Positions 35,474 through 44,814 of a stretch of DNA of 64,000 bases are shown one piece after another (the stretch's first letter is position 1; every line of letters starts with the position of its first letter). The position numbers and the translations under genes were made by a program. Below the pieces are notes generated by a model. It did not search any database and was not told where the DNA came from. It saw only the letters and a program-made list of their open reading frames with translations. This stretch comes from Enterococcus ratti (GTDB lineage Bacteria > Bacillota > Bacilli > Lactobacillales > Enterococcaceae), in the NCBI RefSeq assembly GCF_001886195.1, contig NZ_JXLB01000011.1, positions 1 to 64,000 on the forward strand, read 5' to 3'.

Positions 35474-35794
35474 TTATACTGCCGCTTCAGGATGTGGTTG
35501 ATGTTTAGGAATTGAGACTTCCACTAAGTCGGTTAATTCGATCACTTGGATTTCATTTTCTTCGTATCGGGCGTCATGGATTTTATTCAAAAAATATTTT
35601 TTTACTTCTTCAATTTCTTTTGGTTGTATTTTCCGTTTTTCATTAATCAATAAAATCTCATTATGCTGGGGTGCCTCTGTATAGATGATCATCATATTTC
35701 CTGCTGTATAAACTTTTACCATATGAGCATCTGTATTTTCTAACTGATTTAAAACTAAACGTGAATGACTATTTGTTACATTAACGAATTTCAT
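35474..35794 (-). CDS. DUF1827 family protein
   Basis: A 106-aa cytoplasmic protein of the DUF1827 family, found mainly in enterococci and streptococci. It starts MKFVNVTNSHSRLVLNQLEN and ends in a His/Pro-rich tail (IPKHQPHPEAAV). No function is known. The start at 35794 is preferred over an ATG three codons upstream because GAGGTGAG is then well placed. It lies downstream of clpE on the same strand, behind a terminator. Confidence 0.75.
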   Translation of the reverse strand: MKFVNVTNSHSRLVLNQLENTDAHMVKVYTAGNMMIIYTEAPQHNEILLINEKRKIQPKEIEEVKKYFLNKIHDARYEENEIQVIELTDLVEVSIPKHQPHPEAAV

Positions 35795-35894
35795 GGCGCT
35801 CACCTCTTTTATGTAGATTTTTTAAATACAACCTAAAATAATTATAATTCTTTTTTAATGAAAAGAACAGTATTTTGCATTTAAAAAAAATGTA

Positions 35895-35950
35895 AAACAC
35901 ACATATTGTCCCAGCTTTTTTGGAGGCAATATGTGTGTTTTTAGTCATTG
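35895..35950 (-). terminator. Terminator after clpE
   Basis: A 14-bp perfect stem, AAACACACATATTG (35895-35908) with its complement at 35937-35950. On the minus strand it runs into a T-rich tract. Confidence 0.75.
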
Positions 35951-35969
35951 GCTATTCGTTTATTTAGTT

Positions 35970-38192
35970 TCAGTTGGTGCTTTTTTTTTCCAAAGGCTCC
36001 GAGTTGGAAGTAATTACGATTTTTCCTTCTTTATTCAAGATGGCTTTTAGTTCATGAATAGAAGGATGATCTAAATAAAACTCGGCAACGCCATCTTCGA
36101 TTTGTTCTTGAATTGTACGACGAAGGGGTCGTGCACCCATTGATGGATCATAACCTAAGTCAACAAGTTTTTCTTTTACGTTTGTTGGCACATCAACATG
36201 TAATTGTTGTGATGCTAACATATGGTTGACGTCATTTAACATTAAGCTAACGATCTTCATTAAGTTTTCTTTTGACAAAGCCTTAAATTCAATGATGCCA
36301 TCAAAACGATTTAAAAATTCAGGGGTAAAGTAATTATTTAATTGATTTAAGACAGAACGAGTTATTCCTTCACGAGCCGCCCCAAAGCCAACATTTGCTT
36401 CCACTTTACCTGTTCCGGCATTACTTGTCATGATAATAATCGTATCTTTAAAACTTACTGTTCGACCTTGAGCATCTGTCAAACGACCATCATCTAAAAT
36501 TTGCAAGAACATATGCAATACATCCGGATGGGCTTTTTCAACTTCATCCAGTAAGACTAAACTATAAGGGTTGCGACGTACTTTTTCGGTTAATTGTCCA
36601 GCTTCTTCATAACCAACATAACCAGGAGGAGAACCAATGAGTTTAGACACACTATGTTTTTCCATGTATTCAGACATGTCAAATCGAATCATAGAATCTT
36701 TCGATCCGAATAACTCAAAAGCTAACTGTTTAGCTAATTCAGTTTTACCTACACCAGTTGGACCAACAAATAAGAATGAACCGATTGGACGGTTTTTCTT
36801 ATTTAGACCAACGCGGTTACGACGAATTGCCTTAGCCACTCGGTCAACCGCGTTATCTTGTCCAATTACGTGTGCTTTTAAATCGGCTGCAAGATTCTTC
36901 AATTGTGTTTGTTCTTTTTCTTTTAACTCACCCACTGGAATACCTGTGCGTTCCTCTACGATTTTTTCCATGTCTTTTTCTGTAATTACAGGGGTTTCTT
37001 TGTCTGTTAATTGGCGCTCTTTCATTTGTTGTAGCTTATTAATTTGGTCACGATAATAAGCTGCTTTTTCAAAATCTTCTTCTTTAGAAGCCTGAATTTT
37101 TTGTTCTTGTGCATCTTGTAGTTTTTTATCAATCGTTTTAGGATCAATGATTTGAATGGTTAAATTTTTCTTTGAACCTGTTTCATCCAGCAGATCAATA
37201 GCTTTGTCTGGCAAAAATCGGTCTTGAACGTAACGATTGGATAAAGTTGCTGCAGCCTCGATCGCTTCATCGGTATATTTTACATGATGATAATCTTCAT
37301 AGCGTTTTTGCAATCCTTTTAAGATACTGATTGTTTCTTCTACAGATGGTTCAACTACTCGGACAGGCTGCATGCGGCGTTCTAAAGCAGCGTCTTTTTC
37401 AATAATTCGATACTCACTTAAAGTAGTTGCGCCGACCATTTGTAATTCCCCGCGAGCCAGAGCAGGTTTTAAAATATTTCCTGCATCCATGTTGCCATCA
37501 CCTGCAGAACCAGCACCGACGAGTTCATGAACTTCATCAATGAATAAGATGACATTTTCAGCTCGTTTGATTTCTTCAATCAACTTTTGCATGCGTTCTT
37601 CAAATTGACCACGAATACCTGTTCCTTGAACTAAAGAAACGACGTCTAGACGAATCACTTCTTTGTCCATTAATTTTTGAGGAACATCTCCGTCCACGAT
37701 TTTTTGGGCAAGTCCTTCTACTACTGCTGTTTTACCAACACCAGGTTCACCGATCAATACAGGATTGTTTTTGGTTCTACGATTTAAAATTTCTATCACT
37801 CGTTTAATTTCTTCGTCTCGACCAATTACAGGATCAATATCTCCTTGACGTGCTTGCTCGGTAATATTGATTCCGTATTCTCCTAGTAGACCTTCAGAAT
37901 TTCCTTGTGGGGGTTGCCCACCGTTGAAATTATTGTTTCCACCGAATTGAGTCGGAGGCGTCTGTTCATAGTTTCCTTGTTGTTGCATTTGACGAGACAT
38001 GGAGCGAAACAAGTCATCCAAACTGCTAAAGCCAAAAGGATCATTTTGAGCCATACTTGCCAGACCTCCATTTTGTTGATTTTTGATTTTTTGATAGCAA
38101 CTTTGGCAATAATCAAGTTGAGTTCGCTGTCCGTTTATTGTCGCATATAAATGGATCGTTGCTTCATTTTTACCACAATTTTGACAAAGCAT
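35970..38192 (-). CDS. clpE: ATP-dependent Clp protease ATP-binding subunit ClpE
   Basis: A 740-aa HSP100 unfoldase. It begins with the ClpE-specific zinc finger [15 protein letters not shown]...YCQSCYQK (two CxxC pairs), a Gly/Gln/Asn-rich linker, and two AAA+ modules: [15 protein letters not shown] (Walker A, first) and [15 protein letters not shown] (second). A UVR-type motif ([16 protein letters not shown]) lies between them. It feeds ClpP with damaged proteins in heat stress. Start 38192 gives MLCQNCG with AAAGGACG upstream; an in-frame ATG ten codons earlier has no ribosome site. A CtsR box at 38308-38323 indicates heat-shock control. Confidence 0.95.
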   Translation of the reverse strand: MLCQNCGKNEATIHLYATINGQRTQLDYCQSCYQKIKNQQNGGLASMAQNDPFGFSSLDDLFRSMSRQMQQQGNYEQTPPTQFGGNNNFNGGQPPQGNSEGLLGEYGINITEQARQGDIDPVIGRDEEIKRVIEILNRRTKNNPVLIGEPGVGKTAVVEGLAQKIVDGDVPQKLMDKEVIRLDVVSLVQGTGIRGQFEERMQKLIEEIKRAENVILFIDEVHELVGAGSAGDGNMDAGNILKPALARGELQMVGATTLSEYRIIEKDAALERRMQPVRVVEPSVEETISILKGLQKRYEDYHHVKYTDEAIEAAATLSNRYVQDRFLPDKAIDLLDETGSKKNLTIQIIDPKTIDKKLQDAQEQKIQASKEEDFEKAAYYRDQINKLQQMKERQLTDKETPVITEKDMEKIVEERTGIPVGELKEKEQTQLKNLAADLKAHVIGQDNAVDRVAKAIRRNRVGLNKKNRPIGSFLFVGPTGVGKTELAKQLAFELFGSKDSMIRFDMSEYMEKHSVSKLIGSPPGYVGYEEAGQLTEKVRRNPYSLVLLDEVEKAHPDVLHMFLQILDDGRLTDAQGRTVSFKDTIIIMTSNAGTGKVEANVGFGAAREGITRSVLNQLNNYFTPEFLNRFDGIIEFKALSKENLMKIVSLMLNDVNHMLASQQLHVDVPTNVKEKLVDLGYDPSMGARPLRRTIQEQIEDGVAEFYLDHPSIHELKAILNKEGKIVITSNSEPLEKKSTN

Positions 38193-38760
38193 AAATGATT
38201 CACGTCCTTTCGCATGATTCACATGTACCTTTATATTTTACAACTGGTTGTGTTGGAGGTAAATGAATAACCCTCATTAATTAGGAAAAGAAAGGTAAAA
38301 AAAGTTGTTGACCATTTTTGACCTTTTCTTTTAATTATACTAAATTTTATAGTCCATGCAAGTATTTAGTTTGTCAAAAGGAAAAAGAAAAATACAAAGA
38401 ATAATTGGCTGGTTATGCAACAAGGAGGAAATCTATTGGGTCAGTCATAATTTATTTTAGCTTCAATTTTTTTATTCATTAACATTTTTCTTTTTATTTT
38501 AAAAAATAGTATTTTTATTTTAAATAAAGAAAATATTTAACTGAAACTAAGTGTTATTATTAATAATATATATTTAAAAAATAGATGAAAATATTTTTTT
38601 CACTTTTGTTTGAATTTAAATGAAAACAGTTGTATCTATCGGGAAAAAATGTTAATCTTTACAAATGAAAGGGTGCGACTTATTAGTGTTCTTATGTAAA
38701 CTGCTAAAAAAGAAAACCCTCACATAAAAACAACACTCACTTAAAAGGAGACCGATTAAT
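38193..38760. other. Divergent control region between clpE and ptsH
   Basis: About 570 bp without a gene. It contains the CtsR box (38308-38323), a strongly AT-rich middle, and a leader before ptsH in which AGTGTTCTTATGT (about 38688) can pair loosely with ACATAAAAACAACACT (about 38723). The ptsH promoter was not pinned down. Confidence 0.5.
38308..38323 (-). promoter_or_regulatory. CtsR operator of clpE
   Basis: On the minus strand the sequence reads GGTCAAAAATGGTCAA, an excellent match to the CtsR heptad repeat (RGTCAAANANRGTCAAA). It lies 116 bp upstream of the clpE start. Confidence 0.85.
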
Positions 38761-39027
38761 ATGGAAAAGAAAGAATTTCACGTAGTAGCAGAAACTGGGA
38801 TTCATGCACGTCCAGCTACATTGTTAGTACAAACAGCAAGTAAATTTAACTCTGATGTAAACTTAGAGTATAAAGGAAAATCAGTAAACTTGAAATCTAT
38901 TATGGGCGTTATGTCTTTAGGTGTGGGCCAAGGTTCTGATGTTACAATTACGGCTGAAGGTGCGGATGAAGCAGACGCAATGGCGGCAATTGTCGATACA
39001 ATGAAGAAAGAAGGATTATCTGAATAA
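38761..39027 (+). CDS. ptsH: Phosphocarrier protein HPr
   Basis: An 88-aa PTS phosphocarrier. [19 protein letters not shown] contains His15, phosphorylated by enzyme I, and [13 protein letters not shown] contains Ser46, the target of HPr kinase that makes P-Ser-HPr the CcpA co-repressor. It therefore links sugar uptake to cre sites such as that before the chitinase gene, and its His~P form can phosphorylate PRD regulators such as the one at 41.0 kb. The stop overlaps the ptsI start (TAATG). Confidence 0.97.
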   Translation: MEKKEFHVVAETGIHARPATLLVQTASKFNSDVNLEYKGKSVNLKSIMGVMSLGVGQGSDVTITAEGADEADAMAAIVDTMKKEGLSE

Positions 39028-40754
39028 TGGTTGAAATGCTAAAAGGGATTGCCGCTAGTGACGGCGTAGCCGTTGCCAAAGCTTACCTGCTAGTTCAACC
39101 GGATTTAACATTCAGTAAGACAACAGTAGAAGATACTGCAGCTGAAGCATCTCGTTTAGATGATGCTTTAGCAAAATCTACTGAAGAATTGCAACTAATT
39201 CGTGAAAAAGCAGCGCAAAGCTTAGGTGAAGCAGAAGCGCAAGTATTTGACGCACACTTGATGGTTCTGTCTGATCCAGAAATGGTTGGTCAAATTAAAC
39301 AAAATATTAAAGATAATAGCGTAAATGCTGAAGCAGCATTAAAAGAAGTAACAGATATGTATATCGGTATGTTTGAAGCAATGGAAGACAATGCATATAT
39401 GCAAGAACGTGCGGCTGATATTCGTGATGTTGCAAAACGTATTTTGGCTCATTTATTAGGGGTTACGTTGCCGAATCCGTCCATGATTAACGAAGAAGTT
39501 GTGGTTGTTGCCCACGATTTGACACCGAGTGATACAGCTCAACTAGATCGCAATTTTGTGAAGGCATTTGTTACTGATATTGGTGGACGTACTTCACATT
39601 CTGCCATTATGGCTCGTTCTTTAGAAATTCCGGCGATTGTGGGAACTAAAGAAATTACAGCTAAGGTCAAAGAAGGCGATATCCTAGCTGTTAATGGATT
39701 GCAGGGGGATGTGATTGTTGATCCTACAAATGAACAAAAAGCTGAATTTGAAAAAATTGGTGCCGAGTATGCTGCTCAAAAAGCCGAATGGGAAAAATTA
39801 AAGCATGCGGAAACGATAACTGCTGATGGAAAACATTTTGAATTAGCAGCTAATATAGGGACACCAAAAGATTTAGTTGGTGTTCATAATAACGGAGCAG
39901 AAGCAGTAGGGCTATATCGTACAGAATTCTTATATATGGATTCTCCTGATTTTCCAACTGAAGAAGATCAATATGAAGCATATAAAGCTGTTCTTGAAGG
40001 AATGAAAGGAAAACCGGTTGTTGTACGTACCATGGATATCGGTGGTGACAAAGAGTTGCCTTATTTGCAATTGCCACATGAAATGAATCCATTTTTAGGC
40101 TATCGTGCATTGCGTATCAGTTTATCTGAACAAGGGGATGAAATGTTCCGCACACAAATGCGTGCATTGTTGCGTGCATCTGTACATGGAAACTTACGCA
40201 TTATGTTCCCAATGGTTGCTACGCTAAAGGAATTTCGTGGAGCAAAAGCGATTTTTGAAGAAGAAAAACAAAAATTATTGAGTGAAGGCGTGGAAGTATC
40301 TGAAACAATCCAAGTCGGCATCATGATTGAAATTCCTGCAGCAGCTGTTTTAGCTGATAAATTTGCAAAGGAAGTAGATTTCTTCTCAGTGGGTACGAAT
40401 GATTTAATACAATATACTATGGCTGCTGATCGTATGAATGAACGTGTTTCATACTTGTACCAACCTTATAACCCATCTATCTTGCGGTTAATTAAACATG
40501 TAATTGATTCGGCGCATGCTGAAGGAAAATGGGCTGGTATGTGTGGAGAAATGGCTGGGGATCAAACAGCTGTTCCATTGCTTGTAGGGATGGGATTAGA
40601 TGAGTTCTCTATGAGTGCGACATCTATCTTAAAAACGCGTAGTTTGATGAAACGTTTAGATATGACAAAAATGGCTGAACTTGCTGATCGGGCATTAAAA
40701 GAGTGCGATACGATGGAAGAGGTCATTGAACTTGTTAACGAATATGTAAAATAA
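39027..40754 (+). CDS. ptsI: PTS enzyme I
   Basis: A 575-aa phosphoenolpyruvate-protein phosphotransferase, the standard length. The N-terminal HPr-binding/phosphohistidine part has [18 protein letters not shown] with the active His. The C-terminal PEP-binding barrel has [21 protein letters not shown], and [19 protein letters not shown], plus the catalytic Cys in [11 protein letters not shown]. It takes phosphate from PEP and passes it to HPr. It overlaps ptsH by one base and is followed by two tandem terminators. Confidence 0.97.
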   Translation: MVEMLKGIAASDGVAVAKAYLLVQPDLTFSKTTVEDTAAEASRLDDALAKSTEELQLIREKAAQSLGEAEAQVFDAHLMVLSDPEMVGQIKQNIKDNSVNAEAALKEVTDMYIGMFEAMEDNAYMQERAADIRDVAKRILAHLLGVTLPNPSMINEEVVVVAHDLTPSDTAQLDRNFVKAFVTDIGGRTSHSAIMARSLEIPAIVGTKEITAKVKEGDILAVNGLQGDVIVDPTNEQKAEFEKIGAEYAAQKAEWEKLKHAETITADGKHFELAANIGTPKDLVGVHNNGAEAVGLYRTEFLYMDSPDFPTEEDQYEAYKAVLEGMKGKPVVVRTMDIGGDKELPYLQLPHEMNPFLGYRALRISLSEQGDEMFRTQMRALLRASVHGNLRIMFPMVATLKEFRGAKAIFEEEKQKLLSEGVEVSETIQVGIMIEIPAAAVLADKFAKEVDFFSVGTNDLIQYTMAADRMNERVSYLYQPYNPSILRLIKHVIDSAHAEGKWAGMCGEMAGDQTAVPLLVGMGLDEFSMSATSILKTRSLMKRLDMTKMAELADRALKECDTMEEVIELVNEYVK

Positions 40755-40755
40755 A

Positions 40756-40798
40756 AAAGCTGATGCAGCTCGGGTTATAAGCTGCATTGGTTTTTTTG
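40756..40798 (+). terminator. First terminator after ptsI
   Basis: GATGCAGCT and AGCTGCATT form the stem, followed by seven Ts. Confidence 0.8.
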
Positions 40799-40828
40799 CT
40801 TTTCAAAAGGTGATAAGTGATGTTTATG

Positions 40829-40866
40829 AACATTGAAGCGAAACATTTTGCTTCGGTGTTTTTTTG
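40829..40866 (+). terminator. Second terminator after ptsI
   Basis: AACATTGAAGC and GCTTCGGTGTT form a stem with a small mismatch and end in a T-run. It insulates the following regulator locus from ptsHI. Confidence 0.65.
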
Positions 40867-40940
40867 TCTAATTTAGAGCAAAACTAAATGAAGGAGTAAG
40901 CGATTTATATTTAATGAGTACTGAGGTAAATTAACAGCAG

Positions 40941-40966
40941 TTATTGCACTTAATTAAGTGCAATAA
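40941..40966 (+). promoter_or_regulatory. 26-bp perfect palindrome, candidate operator
   Basis: TTATTGCACTTAA is followed directly by its exact complement TTAAGTGCAATAA. It lies 62 bp before the PRD regulator start. There is no T-run and no loop, so it fits an operator for a dimeric DNA-binding protein better than a terminator. Confidence 0.6.
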
Positions 40967-41027
40967 AATTGTGTTGTTCAAACGCTTTCATAAACGTATA
41001 GTAAAGGATGTAAGGAGAATAAGTGAA

Positions 41028-42920
41028 ATGATGCAGTTATCAAAAAGAGAGATTAAAATTTTGTTGAGTTTATTGGATAGTGAAATTTGTTTAACAACGA
41101 AAGAACTTGCGAAACAGTTAGAAGTGAGTATCCGTACGATTAAATATGATTTAGATAATATTCGTTTATGGTTAAAGCAACGTGAAGTTGAGTTGCTTTC
41201 TCAAAGAAACAAAGGTTTTTGGTTTGAATTAACGGATAGGCAAAGATTAGCTTTAAAAAATGAATTACAAGAAGTCGCACGTTTTGAAACTTTTTTGGAT
41301 CAAAAATCACGTGTTGTAAAAATTGTGATGTCTTTGCTGTTGGAAGAAAAGACAGTCACAGTGAATCAACTGGCAGAACAATTGAAAGTTTCCAGTAATA
41401 CAATTATTGCAGATTTAGAAAAAGTCACTGAATTTGTATCTTCCTTTCAAGTTACGTTAAAAAAGAAAGCAGGACAGGGGATCTTTTTAATTGGTGATGA
41501 AGATAAATTGCGTTTTTTAATGGAATATTTATTGAATCGTAAATTAACGGAGTATGATATTTATCAAATTATGAATCAGTTAATTCATTCCAGACAAAAA
41601 AAGCAGCATCCTATTTATTTAGAAAAAGATTCAAGGTTTTACGGGATTTATCAAGTGGTTTTGAATGAAATGTCCGAGATACTTTCTAATGCTTCTCTTG
41701 ATCAATTTGATTACTCTGAATTACTTTCGATTACTTTTCGTGTCGCCATTGCAACGTGTCGCCTGCAAATAGGTCGGGCAATTGGTTCTTTTAAATTGGT
41801 TCAAACATTTGATCAACAAGATGTTGCTTTAAGGGTGATGTATCATGTTTTTAAAAAATTTGATCTTCCGCTTTTTGAAGCAGAATACCGTTATATCCAA
41901 AGTGACCTTGTGCAAAAAGAATACTCACAAAATACTTTAGAATTGTCTATTCGTTTAATTGATACTGTTTCAAAGGAGTTGAATCTATCTTTTAATAAAG
42001 ATAACCAACTGCTTACCAATCTTTTCGCGCATTTATCCTTACGTTTAGGGAAAAAACATGTATTTATTAATGAATACAATCCCTTTGTAGATGAGATTAA
42101 GAAAAGATATCCGGTTTTGTTTCGAGCAATTACCAAAGCCTGTCAAAGAGAACTTACGGATAATGCTTATGCAGTGAATGACTCTTTTATTGCATATATT
42201 GCGTTGCATTTTCTTGTTTTTTTTGAAAAGGAGCGGCAAGAAACCTCTATCGTTCGTATTGTCTATGTTTGTTCGACTGGATTAGGAGTGACAAATCTCA
42301 TTGAGCAAAAAGTAAAAGAAGAAATTCCCAATATAAATATTATTGGATTTACTTCAGTTTTAAATGCGTCAGAAGTAATTAGGGAGAAAGAGCCGGATCT
42401 AGTGATCAGTATTTTCCCAATTGAAGGAATTCACGTTCCTTTAATTAAAGTGAATGCGATTCCAACGAAAGAGGATATTCAAAATATCAAACAATTAATT
42501 CGTGGGTTGTTAGAAAAAAACATGTTGCAGCAACGTTCTAAAAAAGTTCAAGACGATTGTTCTTTTGCACAGGAAAATGTAGAGGCGTACAGTCAAGATG
42601 TGATTGTCAAAGGGTACGTTATTTACGAAGGGTTATGCGAACTATTTGGAAAAAACTTGAAGAAAGAGTACCAAAAGGCTTTTTTATTACATGTGTTGTT
42701 GATGGTTCATCGGATTATGTTTAAGAATCAATATGAATTAGATGGAACAGTTCAACAAGAAATATGGTTGCAGCAAAAAGAATTAATTATGCAAATTGAG
42801 CAACTTTTTTCGGAAAATGATCTTTCAGTGAATCAAGCAGAATTAACAGCTTTGTTCCAGTATATGGATACTTATCTTGGTATCAAAAAAGAAGTAGGTG
42901 AAACAAGTGAAATTAAGTGA
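41028..42920 (+). CDS. PRD/EIIB-type transcriptional regulator of the catabolic locus
   Basis: A 630-aa MtlR/LicR-like regulator. Two N-terminal helix-turn-helix parts (about 1-55, LTTKELAKQLEVSIRTIKYD; and about 85-135, VTVNQLAEQLKVSSNTIIAD) are followed by two PRD domains with candidate phospho-histidines (region 175-370, including LFAHLSLRLGKKH). A PTS EIIB-like domain has VYVCSTGLGVTNLIEQKV (about 388-405) with its Cys, then a C-terminal part of about 150 residues that may include a further HPr-regulated domain. Such proteins sense PTS phosphorylation to switch operons. The start at 41028 has AAGGAGA upstream; an earlier in-frame ATG lies in the palindrome. Confidence 0.85.
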   Translation: MMQLSKREIKILLSLLDSEICLTTKELAKQLEVSIRTIKYDLDNIRLWLKQREVELLSQRNKGFWFELTDRQRLALKNELQEVARFETFLDQKSRVVKIVMSLLLEEKTVTVNQLAEQLKVSSNTIIADLEKVTEFVSSFQVTLKKKAGQGIFLIGDEDKLRFLMEYLLNRKLTEYDIYQIMNQLIHSRQKKQHPIYLEKDSRFYGIYQVVLNEMSEILSNASLDQFDYSELLSITFRVAIATCRLQIGRAIGSFKLVQTFDQQDVALRVMYHVFKKFDLPLFEAEYRYIQSDLVQKEYSQNTLELSIRLIDTVSKELNLSFNKDNQLLTNLFAHLSLRLGKKHVFINEYNPFVDEIKKRYPVLFRAITKACQRELTDNAYAVNDSFIAYIALHFLVFFEKERQETSIVRIVYVCSTGLGVTNLIEQKVKEEIPNINIIGFTSVLNASEVIREKEPDLVISIFPIEGIHVPLIKVNAIPTKEDIQNIKQLIRGLLEKNMLQQRSKKVQDDCSFAQENVEAYSQDVIVKGYVIYEGLCELFGKNLKKEYQKAFLLHVLLMVHRIMFKNQYELDGTVQQEIWLQQKELIMQIEQLFSENDLSVNQAELTALFQYMDTYLGIKKEVGETSEIK

Positions 42921-43242
42921 AGAGGCAAAAAAAATCATTCAAGAAAGTCGTTATAAGGTAACGCTGATGGCTCTTATAGAATATACTGAAAAGGCTTTAG
43001 AAAAAGCAGGTGTTCAGCCTGTGGAATTGCAATGGACGATATTGATTAATCACTTAAATGAAATGATTGGTAGAGAAAAAGAAAAACGATTTATTGGAAA
43101 AGTTGATCCAGAAATGTTTAGTGAAGTATCAAAAGAGTCATTGGATATTGCAGATCGAATTACAAAAAAAATCGGGCAGCTGCCTAAAGATGAGATGTAT
43201 GTTTTATCCATTCATTTTGAAAGTGCAAAACAGAATCAATAA
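42907..43242 (+). CDS. Small stand-alone PRD domain protein (EF_0829-like)
   Basis: A protein of about 111 aa consisting of a single PRD-like domain: VKLSEEAKKIIQESRYKVTL, then VQPVELQWTILINHLNEMIGREKEKR with a central His, and a C-terminal DEMYVLSIHFESAK with a second His. I recall a TIGRFAM family for this (EF_0829/AHA_3910 PRD domain protein) tied to the same locus. It may modulate the larger regulator or the transporter by its phosphorylation state; that is inference. The GTG at 42907 is taken as the start (an earlier GTG at 42898 is possible); it overlaps the regulator gene by 14 bp. Confidence 0.75.
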   Translation: MKLSEEAKKIIQESRYKVTLMALIEYTEKALEKAGVQPVELQWTILINHLNEMIGREKEKRFIGKVDPEMFSEVSKESLDIADRITKKIGQLPKDEMYVLSIHFESAKQNQ

Positions 43243-43260
43243 AATAGAGGAGGAAGAAAA

Positions 43261-43620
43261 ATGATAACAGTAGTGATTGCAGATCGTTTAGGAAAAGGAC
43301 AAAATGTAGCTAAAGGTGTGGAAGCAGCAGGTGGCAGGGCAGTTGTAGTTCCGGGAATGGGAGCAGATATGCGTTTGGGTGAGGTGATGCAAAAAGAAGG
43401 TGCTGATTTAGGACTATCTTTTTGTGGAAGCGGAGGTGCAGGTGCGTTAACAGCTTCTACTAAATACGGATACCCGGAACGACATGGGATGCGTTCAATT
43501 GATGAAGGAGTGACAGCGATTGAAGAAGGAAAAATTGTCTTAGGTTTTGGTTTTATGGATCAAGAAGAGCTAGGAAAGAGGCTCGTAGCTGCTTATAGAA
43601 AGAAATATGGGGAAAAATAA
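43261..43620 (+). CDS. DUF2620 family glycine-rich protein (EF_0830-like)
   Basis: A 119-aa soluble protein. It opens with a Rossmann-like strand-loop, TVVIADRLGKGQNVAKGVE, has GGRAVVVPGMGADMRLGEVM, and then the striking LSFCGSGGAGALTASTKYG. The size and pattern recall PTS EIIB domains with a reactive Cys, but no homology can be claimed by eye. I recall it as DUF2620/YhfU-like, in Gram-positive and Gram-negative versions of this locus. It may be a carrier or gating subunit of the neighbouring membrane proteins. Strong GGAGG before the ATG. Confidence 0.72.
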   Translation: MITVVIADRLGKGQNVAKGVEAAGGRAVVVPGMGADMRLGEVMQKEGADLGLSFCGSGGAGALTASTKYGYPERHGMRSIDEGVTAIEEGKIVLGFGFMDQEELGKRLVAAYRKKYGEK

Positions 43621-43650
43621 GAAGAAAAATGTAAAAATGGGGGAAGAGAT

Positions 43651-44004
43651 ATGGGGGTAACTGTAAAAAGCAAACAAACAGTAACAGTGTCAGGAACAGG
43701 GGAAAGCAAAACAGCTGCTTTTTCAGCTGCACTAAATGATGTGCAAAAGAAGATTCTAAAAAAATCTTCAGATGTCATTTTAAGAATTGAACCGAATGAC
43801 GTTACTGTCCTTTTGGCAAAAGAACAGACGTACATAGAACGTTTCATGTTTTTCTTTTTACCTAGAAAACGGAAAACTTATCAGGTCAAGTTGCAAGTAC
43901 ACGTGGATATAACAAGAATTGATTTACAAGCAGTTGAATTCATCAATCAAAAAAATCAAGTACAAAACACAATTAATGTACCATTTTTGACGAAAAAAGT
44001 GTGA
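43651..44004 (+). CDS. DUF4312 family protein (EF_0831-like)
   Basis: A 117-aa soluble protein starting VKSKQTVTVSGTGESKTAAFSAALNDVQKKI, so rich in small residues at the N-terminus, with a basic middle (FLPRKRKTYQVKLQVHVDITR). It lacks membrane helices. It belongs, as I recall, to the DUF4312 family found only in this kind of locus. No biochemical role is known; a cytoplasmic or membrane-edge subunit of the transporter is the simplest guess. The gene is 30 bp after the DUF2620 gene and 22 bp before the DUF4311 gene. Confidence 0.7.
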   Translation: MGVTVKSKQTVTVSGTGESKTAAFSAALNDVQKKILKKSSDVILRIEPNDVTVLLAKEQTYIERFMFFFLPRKRKTYQVKLQVHVDITRIDLQAVEFINQKNQVQNTINVPFLTKKV

Positions 44005-44026
44005 ATTTGATAAGGAGGAAAACAGA

Positions 44027-44806
44027 GTGGATTTTGTTGTTATTTTATTAAAATCAATCGTTATAGGAGGTTTGCTAGGATTTTCAGCTGGGGCGGGCGC
44101 AGCACGAATGTTTCACGCCCCCAGCACACAAGGCTTAGGAGCTTTTCGTACAATGGGAGAAATGAATGCTTGTGAAGGGGACCCAGCTTCACACTTTTCA
44201 TTTGGGCTTGGCTTTTTTTTTAATGCATGGGCTTCTGCTGTAGGAGCTGGAGCTTTTACACAAGATGTTACACATCGTATTATACCTAATTGGGCAGCAG
44301 CAACGCTTTTAGCTAAAAATAAAAATATTGCTACTACAATGCATGATCCTAAAAAAATGGGGTTTGTTGGCGGTGTGATCGGAATGGTTGTGGTTGCTTT
44401 TTTGAATACTACAGCTGCTGCTATCCCAGAATCTCTGCAAATCACTGCTGTTGCTGTGTTGGTTCCAGCGGCAACCATTTTGATCAACACAGTCATGCCT
44501 GTTTTATTTTGGTTAGCTGCCATTGATGCAGGAAAACGTTCAGGTTTTTGGGGGACTTTATTTGGAGCTGTAGCACAAATGATTATGGGAAATGCTGTTC
44601 CCGGAGTAGTGTTGGGAATTTTGATTGGTAAAGGTGTTGACGATCAAGGATGGACGAAAATTACTAAAGTTATTTTAACAGCAGCTATTTTATTATTTAT
44701 CTTAAGTGGATTTTTCCGCGGATTTGATCTTCAAATGCTTGAAAGTTTCAAATTGGAAAGTCCTAATTGGTTGAAGAATTTTCATGATATTTTTGCAGTG
44801 AAATAA
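44027..44806 (+). CDS. DUF4311 family membrane protein (EF_0832-like)
   Basis: A 259-aa protein with five or six membrane helices: about 3-23 (ILLKSIVIGGLLGFSAGAGA), 55-75, 105-125, 127-155, 172-200 and 208-228. GLGAFRTMGEMNACEGDPASH is a conserved-looking loop rich in Gly, Glu, Asp and Cys between the first two helices and may hold a substrate or metal site. The call to DUF4311 is from memory of the family that travels with DUF4310 and DUF4312. It is probably one of two membrane subunits of an uptake system. The start is GTG at 44027 after AAGGAGG. Confidence 0.75.
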   Translation: MDFVVILLKSIVIGGLLGFSAGAGAARMFHAPSTQGLGAFRTMGEMNACEGDPASHFSFGLGFFFNAWASAVGAGAFTQDVTHRIIPNWAAATLLAKNKNIATTMHDPKKMGFVGGVIGMVVVAFLNTTAAAIPESLQITAVAVLVPAATILINTVMPVLFWLAAIDAGKRSGFWGTLFGAVAQMIMGNAVPGVVLGILIGKGVDDQGWTKITKVILTAAILLFILSGFFRGFDLQMLESFKLESPNWLKNFHDIFAVK

Positions 44807-44814
44807 GGAGGAAA

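Noticed and set aside
40944-41027. Extended N-terminus for the PRD regulator
   Set aside because: The extra 28 codons run through the 26-bp palindrome and lack a ribosome site; AAGGAGA lies just before the ATG at 41028.
44113-44523. A 136-codon frame on the minus strand inside the DUF4311 gene
   Set aside because: It is antisense to a membrane protein gene with good ribosome site and context; long antisense frames are expected there from codon bias.
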